20,924 nucleotides of DNA from a bacterium. GTDB lineage: Bacteria > Vulcanimicrobiota > Xenobia > Xenobiales > Xenobiaceae. Below are positions 15,937 to 20,924 of the stretch, one piece after another. The DNA is taken from the NCBI GenBank assembly GCA_022839105.1, contig JALHDH010000057.1, positions 499-21,422 of the forward strand, read 5' to 3'. Under the pieces are notes generated by a model, which was not told where the DNA came from, searched no databases, and saw only the letters and a program-made list of their open reading frames with translations. The position numbers and the translations under genes were made by a program. Each line of letters begins with the position of its first letter. Position 1 is the stretch's first letter.

Positions 15937-17420
15937 GCCGTGAGGTGTTCTCGAAGCTCGCGCACGTACTCCGGAATCCCCTCGCGGCAAAGGCGCGAGT
16001 AGTCCAGAAGCTCGACGACGAACTTCAAGACCTGGCGCGGATTCTCGAAGATCCCGCGCTCGACTCCCTGGAAGACCACCTCCCCCATCGGCCTCTCGAC
16101 CTGATCGGCCGCGGTGAAGGCGGGGTAGGTTCGGCGATACAACTCCAGGACCCGACGGCAGAGCTCCTGGAAGTGGGCCAGGTCCAGGGGCGTCAGGCGG
16201 GTGAAGTGTTCTTCCTCCAGGATGGCGTCCAACGCCCGCAGGCCGACGGGGTCCTCGGTCATGGCGAAGACGCAGTAGATCCCCTGAGCCGGTGCGAAGA
16301 TCGGCGGGAAGGAGCGATGGATCAGGTGACCTCCCCGAGCCGCCGAGTGGATGTCGAAGGCCACCCGCTCGGGTCCCAGGGCCGCCGCCGCGTAGTATCC
16401 GAAGAGCAGGTTGGCGAACTCCCGCCCCTGTCCCGAGAGCAGGCTGTAGAATTCGGCCTCGTCGAAGAGGACCGCCAGGCCGGCGTATCCCAGATCGCGC
16501 GCCAGGACCGAGACCCCGCCCAGGAGATAGGCATAGAGATGCGCCAGGGTGCGGTGGTCCTGCAAGGCATACAGGCGCTGCCCCCGCAGCCCCGTGGCCT
16601 GGCGCAAGGCCGGATCCAGTTCGGTGTTGGAGACGGTCGGATGGCCCTCCAACCAGTCCAGGAGGGTCTCGCGCAGTCCGCGATCCTTCTGGGGATCGCG
16701 CAGCTCCCGGAAATAGGCCAGGGCGGGTGAGAGATAGTGGTGATGACGCGGCGAGCCCCGCCGCAACCAGCGCTCGAGGTTCTTCTCGCAGGCCGCCTCC
16801 AGCAGGGGCTCCAGGCCTGGCCGGTCGATCCGGTCCGGATAGGACAGGTTCTGGACCAGGGCCCGATAGACCCGCCGGGGGTGGCTGGCGGCCACCTCCC
16901 CTCCATCGAGCGTCACCCGGGCCACCAGCAGGTTCCGGCGCAGGGCCCGCTCCTCGATGCACTCCAGCATATGGGTCTTGCCGGTGCCGTAGTCTCCCAG
17001 GAAGACCCGGGCCGCCCCGCCTCGGGAAGCCTGTTCCAGGTCGGAATCCACCAGGGCCATCTCGCGTTCGCGGCCCACGGTATACAGTTCCACCATGTGC
17101 CGAGGAGCCACACCGACCCTCAGGGCCTCCAGGACCTGCAGGGCCTGGTGATCGCCGCGGATGCCCTGGGGCAGCAGGGAATCCACCGAAACCCGGGCGG
17201 GAGACGACTTCGGCACGAGCCGCACCACCTTGGCACCGGAGGTCCGGGTGGGATCCGGAAGTGGAGGGAAGGCCAGTTCGTGGGCCGCGACCTGGGAAAG
17301 CACGCGTCGCCCTTCAAAGAGGACGAGCATGTAGCGCCCACCGCGGATCAGGCGGATCACCCGCCCCCGGCCATAGGCCGGATGGAGGATCTCCTCCCCA
17401 GGCTGCACGGGGGGCCTCAC
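15933..17420 (-). CDS. BrxD-like (DUF2791-type) ATPase with N-terminal Tudor/CarD-like domain (cassette gene C)
   Basis: A 495-residue P-loop ATPase. Residues 7-50 (GEEILHPAYGRGRVIRL..YMLVLFEGRRV) form a small beta domain like the Tudor/CarD modules that bind RNA polymerase or nucleic-acid proteins. After a linker comes Walker A GDYGTGKT at 142-149, then Walker B LAVLFDEAEF at 315-324. The '[GE]xYGxGKTHxL ... DEAE' pattern matches the BrxC/BrxD ATP-binding family of BREX systems. The GTG start lies 15 bases past the stop of gene B, with AGAGG in the gap; a second GTG four codons later is possible. The stop overlaps the helicase start. Probably a regulatory or loading ATPase for the helicase. 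Confidence 0.78.
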   Translation of the reverse strand: MRPPVQPGEEILHPAYGRGRVIRLIRGGRYMLVLFEGRRVLSQVAAHELAFPPLPDPTRTSGAKVVRLVPKSSPARVSVDSLLPQGIRGDHQALQVLEALRVGVAPRHMVELYTVGREREMALVDSDLEQASRGGAARVFLGDYGTGKTHMLECIEERALRRNLLVARVTLDGGEVAASHPRRVYRALVQNLSYPDRIDRPGLEPLLEAACEKNLERWLRRGSPRHHHYLSPALAYFRELRDPQKDRGLRETLLDWLEGHPTVSNTELDPALRQATGLRGQRLYALQDHRTLAHLYAYLLGGVSVLARDLGYAGLAVLFDEAEFYSLLSGQGREFANLLFGYYAAAALGPERVAFDIHSAARGGHLIHRSFPPIFAPAQGIYCVFAMTEDPVGLRALDAILEEEHFTRLTPLDLAHFQELCRRVLELYRRTYPAFTAADQVERPMGEVVFQGVERGIFENPRQVLKFVVELLDYSRLCREGIPEYVRELREHLTA

Positions 17421-17435
17421 GAGCGCTGGACCTCT

Positions 17436-18716
17436 CTAGACATCGGAGAATCCGTCCTCGTCCCCCCCGGGGGAGATGAAGCCCTGGGAGAGCAGGGCCT
17501 CGGCGGCCTCGTCCGAGAGCCAGGACTCCCCGCGCAGCCTCTGCTGCTGGAGAAAGGCCACCCAGGTCTTGACGAACTGGCGGCGGTGGCCGATCTCCAG
17601 GCTGAAGCGCGCCGAGGCTCGGGCCAGGGCCTGAAGATTGCCCTGCTGGATGGCCTGGGTGGCCTCCCAGTCGTAGGCGGCCTTGAAGACCGCCAGGAGC
17701 CGGGAGCCGATCCCCTCCAGGAGGCTCTCGGCCCCCAGGGCCATCTGCTCGAGATCGATCAGGGCCGCCTGGGGGCTGTGTCGGGACATCGGGACGGGGC
17801 TGCGCAGGCGCTGGTCCAGGGCCGGATACTCGGGCACCACCAGGCGGAGGAACTCGGGCGGCACGGCATACAGGAAGAGGACTCCGGGCAACTGTGAGGC
17901 GCCGCACAGGTCGATCACCTGGCGCAGGTTGTCGCCCAGGGCCTGGATCCGGCGGGTGGAGATCGACAGGTTGCGATCCGCCTCGTCGAACATCAGGACC
18001 AGCCCGGGGAAGCCGTAGCCGACCAGGACCTGACAGAGGCTCCGCAGGGCCTGGAAGGCATTGGATTTCTCGATGACCTCGAAGAGACCGAAACGGCGCA
18101 GCTCGCCCCGGGGGACCGCGTCCCCTCGCAGCCAGGCCTCCAGGATCACCTCGCCCTCGCGATCCTCCTCCACCACGCAGCGCAGGAACTCAGCTGTGGC
18201 CCGCCGGTAGCTGTGGCTGTCCACCGGGACGCGCATGGCCGTCCTGCGGAACCAGCGTTCCCGTTCGGCGGGCGCCAGCGGGGCCAGGGTCTCCTCGGCC
18301 AGGTCGCGCAGGACGTCGGGAAGCCCGCGCGTGGGTTCCAGCCCGGGGCCGCCGGGGGCCGCTGCCACCTGACCGGCCACCGCCCTGTAGACCAGGTAGG
18401 GATCCTCGTAGGGGCATTCCTGGGGAGAGAGGCTGACCAGGGCCGTCAAGAAGCCCTTCTCCCAGGCCAGGTCCCGGACGCAGTACAGGAAGTGGGTCTT
18501 CCCCCCGCCGTAGTATCCCTGGACCAGCTTGAAGGCCGAGCCCCTGGACTGGGCCAGCAGGCGGTCGAGGTATTCCACCCGCAGGATCTCCAGGAAGTGC
18601 TCGTTGCCCACGTTCACATGCCGGATCCCGTGCTCGGGAGGCTGGCCGGCCTCGCCCATGCGGGCCAGGATGTGGCCGGCCAGGGCGGCGTCCAGGGGTT
18701 CGGTCTTGTCCTTCAA
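17436..18716 (-). CDS. BrxD-like (DUF2791-type) ATPase (cassette gene B)
   Basis: A 426-residue P-loop ATPase, paralogous to gene C but without the N-terminal domain. IRHVNVGNEHFLEIL (31-45) precedes Walker A GYYGGGKT at 67-74, followed by HFLYCVRDLA. The Walker B is LVLMFDEADRN (239-249), followed by a sensor-like region (LPGVLFLYAVPPEFL). This arrangement is that of BrxC/BrxD-type proteins and the related ATP-binding domain of other conflict systems. The start is a TTG four bases after the stop of gene A, with GGAG nine bases upstream. That tight join implies co-translation of A and B. Two different ATPases from one family in a row suggest a hetero-oligomeric machine. Confidence 0.78.
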   Translation of the reverse strand: MKDKTEPLDAALAGHILARMGEAGQPPEHGIRHVNVGNEHFLEILRVEYLDRLLAQSRGSAFKLVQGYYGGGKTHFLYCVRDLAWEKGFLTALVSLSPQECPYEDPYLVYRAVAGQVAAAPGGPGLEPTRGLPDVLRDLAEETLAPLAPAERERWFRRTAMRVPVDSHSYRRATAEFLRCVVEEDREGEVILEAWLRGDAVPRGELRRFGLFEVIEKSNAFQALRSLCQVLVGYGFPGLVLMFDEADRNLSISTRRIQALGDNLRQVIDLCGASQLPGVLFLYAVPPEFLRLVVPEYPALDQRLRSPVPMSRHSPQAALIDLEQMALGAESLLEGIGSRLLAVFKAAYDWEATQAIQQGNLQALARASARFSLEIGHRRQFVKTWVAFLQQQRLRGESWLSDEAAEALLSQGFISPGGDEDGFSDV

Positions 18717-18720
18717 GTCT

Positions 18721-19599
18721 TCAGGCTCCTTGGCTTGCCGGGTCGGGCGCGAACCACAGGCTCAGATAGTATTGCCCCCGGCCGGCCTCGTCCTCCAGGT
18801 AGAGCACGGCCTCCTTGTTCCGGGTCGTGGCCATGGTGGCACTGCCCAGTCCCAGGCGCCAGCCGGAACGACCCAGGATCCCGCTGCGCCGCAACCGAGC
18901 CAGATCCCAGGCCAGCCGGACCCGGCCATAGGGCTGGTAGTGATCCCGGGAGGGATCCCTGCGGAAACGCTCGGACTGGGCCAGGAAGGCGAGCTCGGGG
19001 AGCAGATCCACCAGGTGGACCCGCTCCCCCATCGGCCTTCCCCCCAGGACCCGCCGATAGGCCACCAGGACCCGGTCGAAGTAGGCTTCCGGGGTGAAAT
19101 CGGCGGTCTGCAGGGCCTCGTGCATCTTCTTGCGGGTCTTCAACAGGACGCCTGGATCCAGCTCGACCTCGCAGACCGCCAGCCGCGCGTAGCGCAACTC
19201 GGCGCTGCCCTTGCGGAAGTCCGCCGCCACCGTGAAGGGGTCCAATCGATACTCGGGCGGCTCGGCCGTCAGGACGGCGAACGCGATTCCCTGGGCCTCG
19301 GCTGCTTCGCGCAGGCTCCGGCCGAAGTAGAGCGGACGGGTGCGCTCCTGCTCGCGCAGGAAGGGTTCCAGGACTCCGATCAGGGGGGCCAGCTCGAGCG
19401 CCGGCTCGGCCTGGACCGGAGGCAGGGAGCGCAGCCGGGTCAGGATCCGGGCGAGCTTCTTGAGATCGTCCAGGTTGCGCTTCTCGGCCAGTTCCTTCAG
19501 CAGGCGCTCGGCCTCCTTGAGGGGATTGGAGAGCTCGGCCAGGCGCTTCTGGGCTTCCCGGACTTCAGACAGGATCTCGGCGTGGGGTTCAGGATTCAA
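18721..19599 (-). CDS. Unrecognised protein with N-terminal coiled coil (cassette gene A)
   Basis: A 292-residue protein that I do not recognise. Residues 5-60 are charged heptad-like helix (EVREAQKRLAEL, KEAERLLKELAEKRN), likely a coiled coil. The rest is a soluble, mixed alpha/beta-looking sequence with no membrane span and no nuclease, methylase or TerB motif that I can see. Near the C-terminus GWRLGLGSATMATTRNKEAV and QYYLSLWFAPD look like the end of a compact domain. The TTG at 19599 is chosen over the TTG at 19656: it has GGAGAG just upstream, and the longer version would run through a strong hairpin. It leads the A-B-C-D cassette, so it is likely the adaptor, sensor or effector of the set. 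Confidence 0.65.
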   Translation of the reverse strand: MNPEPHAEILSEVREAQKRLAELSNPLKEAERLLKELAEKRNLDDLKKLARILTRLRSLPPVQAEPALELAPLIGVLEPFLREQERTRPLYFGRSLREAAEAQGIAFAVLTAEPPEYRLDPFTVAADFRKGSAELRYARLAVCEVELDPGVLLKTRKKMHEALQTADFTPEAYFDRVLVAYRRVLGGRPMGERVHLVDLLPELAFLAQSERFRRDPSRDHYQPYGRVRLAWDLARLRRSGILGRSGWRLGLGSATMATTRNKEAVLYLEDEAGRGQYYLSLWFAPDPASQGA

Positions 19600-19620
19600 G
19601 GGTCTCTCCGCGGGGCCACA

Positions 19621-19649
19621 GGGGAGCCTCCGTCTCGACGGCGCTCCCC
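19621..19649 (-). terminator. Hairpin between the GlmM frame and the cassette
   Basis: On the minus strand GGGGAGC pairs with GCTCCCC, with an inner arm CCGTC/GACGG closing on two bases. It lies about 30 bases past the GlmM stop and about 20 bases before the gene A start. It can end glmM transcription, or act as a leader structure for the cassette. No T-run follows. Confidence 0.55.
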
Positions 19650-19680
19650 CTGGCAAGGATTCGGCTCAGGTACAGGGAGG

Positions 19681-20508
19681 TCATGGGGCGGCCATGCGTT
19701 CTTCCATGACCTGCCGGATCTCGCCCACCATTTCGTCGAGCTCCTCGCGGTCCGGGCCCTCGAGCATCACCCGGACCAGATTCTCGGTGCCCGAGGGCCG
19801 GACCAGGATCCGCCCGCGCTCGCGGAGGCGTTCCTGGCCCCGGGCCACGGCCTGGGCGATCAGCGGGTCCTTGTCCCAGAGGGACTTGTCCCGGACGGGC
19901 ACGTTGACCAGGACCTGGGGCATGCGGGTCATCGCCTGGGCCATGCGGGAGAGGGGTTCTGCTGCCCTGTGGACGATCGACGCCAGGATCACCCCGGTCA
20001 GGACTCCGTCACCGGTCGTGGAGTGATCCAGGAAGATGATATGCCCCGACTGTTCCCCTCCCAGGGTTCCGCCCCGGCGGCGCATCTCGGCCAGCACGTA
20101 GCGATCTCCGACCGGAGTCCGGACCATCCCGATCCCTTCCCGGCGCAGCGCCTCTTCCAGGCCGAAGTTGGCCATCACCGTGGTGACCAGGAGATCCCCG
20201 GGCAGGCGGCCCTGCTCGCGAAGCCAGCGGGCAAAGACCAGCAGCATGGGGTCGCCGTCCACCAGGTTCCCCTTCTCGTCGGCGGCCAGGCAACGATCGG
20301 CGTCCCCATCAAAGGCCAGGCCCAGCCGGGCGCGGGTCTGAAGAACCGTCTGCAGCAGGGCGTCCGGATGGGTGGAGCCACACTCCCGGTTGATGTTGAT
20401 CCCGTCGGGGGCGGCCGAGAGGATCGTCGCTCGGGCCCCCAGCTCGGCGAAGACCCGTGGAGCCACCCGGCTGGCAGCTCCGTGCGCGCAGTCCAGGACG
20501 ACCTCGAG
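19681..20508 (-). pseudogene. glmM: Phosphoglucosamine mutase, C-terminal two thirds only
   Basis: GlmM turns glucosamine-6-phosphate into glucosamine-1-phosphate for peptidoglycan and LPS precursors. Visible are EVVLDCAHGAA (domain 2 start), the metal loop DGDADR (residues 201-206 of the frame counted from 20910), the sugar-binding GGEQSGH (284-290) and the phosphate-binding RPSGTENLVRVMLEG (371-385). The first 160 or so residues, including the catalytic phosphoserine loop, are missing and are replaced by unrelated sequence. The family length is about 445-450. As it stands the product could not be active. If the upstream part is an assembly error, the real gene is presumably intact. Confidence 0.8.
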
Positions 20509-20924
20509 GCTGGCTATCCCTTCAGTAGGGACGAGCGAGTGATCCTCGGCCCCCTGGGCCACGATCCGCACGGGGATCGACTGCCGTATAGCGACCGCGG
20601 CCACGGTAGCGGCCAGAGAGACAGCCGTCTCGAAGGCATCGTCGTCGCCAACAGATGGGTACGAGGAGGCATCGAGATCGAGGTAGATCGTGACTGACCC
20701 CCGCTGCTGGCTCACGTACTCGATGACCGTGAACTCCTGGTGTCGCGCTGTGCTTGGCCAGTGGATTCGGCGGATCTCATCACCGGGGTGGTATTGACGC
20801 ACCCCGTAGAAGTCCGTGGCGACCTCGCCATGGCTCGCGCCGTCGGCGATGGTCGAGCGGTGCGCGAAGTGGTGGGTGGAATAGCCCCAGTCCCACCAGT
20901 TCCAGATCATGGCTTCTTCCGGCG
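19681..20924 (-). CDS. Mosaic open frame: STT3-like + DUF58 + GlmM C-terminal part
   Basis: One open frame runs from the window edge to a TGA at 19681. Its last 275 residues are the rear part of phosphoglucosamine mutase. Before that sit a DUF58 fragment and an STT3/PglB-like fragment, each described as a separate entry. The first ATG is at 20910, but the frame is open beyond it (Pro-Glu-Glu-Ala), so the true start is off the window. I know of no natural protein with this order. The simplest reading is a chimeric contig end; a real gene fusion would be extraordinary. Treat the product as unreliable. Confidence 0.6.
   Translation of the reverse strand, partial: PEEAMIWNWWDWGYSTHHFAHRSTIADGASHGEVATDFYGVRQYHPGDEIRRIHWPSTARHQEFTVIEYVSQQRGSVTIYLDLDASSYPSVGDDDAFETAVSLAATVAAVAIRQSIPVRIVAQGAEDHSLVPTEGIASLEVVLDCAHGAASRVAPRVFAELGARATILSAAPDGININRECGSTHPDALLQTVLQTRARLGLAFDGDADRCLAADEKGNLVDGDPMLLVFARWLREQGRLPGDLLVTTVMANFGLEEALRREGIGMVRTPVGDRYVLAEMRRRGGTLGGEQSGHIIFLDHSTTGDGVLTGVILASIVHRAAEPLSRMAQAMTRMPQVLVNVPVRDKSLWDKDPLIAQAVARGQERLRERGRILVRPSGTENLVRVMLEGPDREELDEMVGEIRQVMEERMAAP
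20509..20816 (-). other. DUF58-domain fragment
   Basis: About 100 residues of a DUF58 protein: FYGVRQYHPGDEIRRIHWPS followed by TARHQEFTVIEY and then TIYLDLDAS. This is the hallmark 'R-Y-pGD..R.IHW..sAR' segment of these MoxR-linked proteins, with the start of the vWA-like region after it. Codons such as ATA, ACA, TCA, CCA, TCT, GTT and ACT, rare elsewhere in the window, cluster here. The joint with GlmM lies within a few codons of 20510; the joint with the next piece is near 20815. Both limits are approximate. Confidence 0.7.
20817..20924 (-). other. Oligosaccharyltransferase STT3/PglB-like fragment
   Basis: About 35 residues reading Pro-Glu-Glu-Ala-Met-Ile-Trp-Asn then WWDWGYSTHHFAHRSTIADG. 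WWDxGY followed by R-x-T-x-x-D-G is the catalytic-site motif of STT3/PglB oligosaccharyltransferases. The fragment continues off the window. It has no family link to DUF58 or GlmM. It is too short for certainty. Confidence 0.5.

Noticed and set aside
15937..16962. A longer N-terminus for the helicase (342 extra codons).
   Set aside because: It overlaps the ATPase C gene on the same strand in another frame, reads as Arg/Gly/Pro-rich out-of-frame sequence, and a coupled GTG start exists at 15936.
13876..19599. A canonical BREX system.
   Set aside because: Only BrxD-like ATPases and an Lhr-like helicase are present; no PglX methylase, PglZ phosphatase, PglW kinase, PglY or BrxC-sized ATPase, BrxA or BrxB is seen.
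1..20924. CRISPR arrays, tRNAs, rRNAs, insertion sequences or phage genes.
   Set aside because: No regularly spaced repeats, cloverleaf-like sequence, transposase, integrase or structural phage genes were recognised.

Overview
The window is about 20.9 kb of very GC-rich bacterial DNA (roughly 70% G+C by eye), densely coding, with little intergenic space and many TTG and GTG starts backed by good Shine-Dalgarno sequences. No rRNA, tRNA, CRISPR, insertion sequence or integrase was seen. The housekeeping genes (succinyl-CoA ligase, a short 3-phosphoglycerate dehydrogenase-like enzyme, IF-1, glycogen synthase, GlmM) fix it as bacterial. They do not fix the phylum. A single microcompartment shell gene, GGDEF/STAND/HEAT and cyclase/TPR giants and a stand-alone infA suggest a deep-branching or environmental lineage known mainly from metagenomes, but this is inference. 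Both ends cut genes, so the window may be a whole contig.

Layout. 1-2006 (minus): sucC-sucD, with sucD leaving the window. 2187-2995 (plus): two overlapping paralogous small membrane proteins, closed by a strong hairpin. 3054-4013 (minus): SerA-type dehydrogenase. 4209-4430 (minus): infA, started at a TTG, with its own sigma70-like promoter and a leader hairpin. 4613-9975 (minus): a translationally coupled pair, a GGDEF-like/STAND ATPase/HEAT protein followed by a cyclase-like/TPR protein; both cyclase domains and the P-loop look catalytically dead. 10171-10446 (plus): an orphan BMC-H shell protein with unusual pore and edge residues. 10437-11021 (minus): HD-domain hydrolase. 11166-11645 (minus): small YfiM/VanZ-like membrane protein. 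11751-12314 (plus): DEDDh exonuclease. 12326-13723 (minus): glycogen synthase.

The most interesting block is 13876-19599 (minus): four tightly coupled genes, transcribed in the order unknown coiled-coil protein (A), BrxD-like ATPase (B), second BrxD-like ATPase with an N-terminal Tudor/CarD-like domain (C), Lhr-like SF2 helicase (D), ending in a hairpin. The ATPase and helicase families are those of type 2 BREX (BrxD, BrxHI), but none of the BREX methylase, phosphatase or kinase genes is present. It looks like a self-contained DNA-processing or defence module built on paired ATPases feeding a helicase.

19681-20924 (minus) is a mosaic: the C-terminal two thirds of GlmM is joined in frame to a DUF58 fragment and then to a fragment with the STT3/PglB oligosaccharyltransferase motif. 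Codon choice changes at the joint. This is most simply an assembly chimera at a contig tip, and it should be resolved before anything is read into it.
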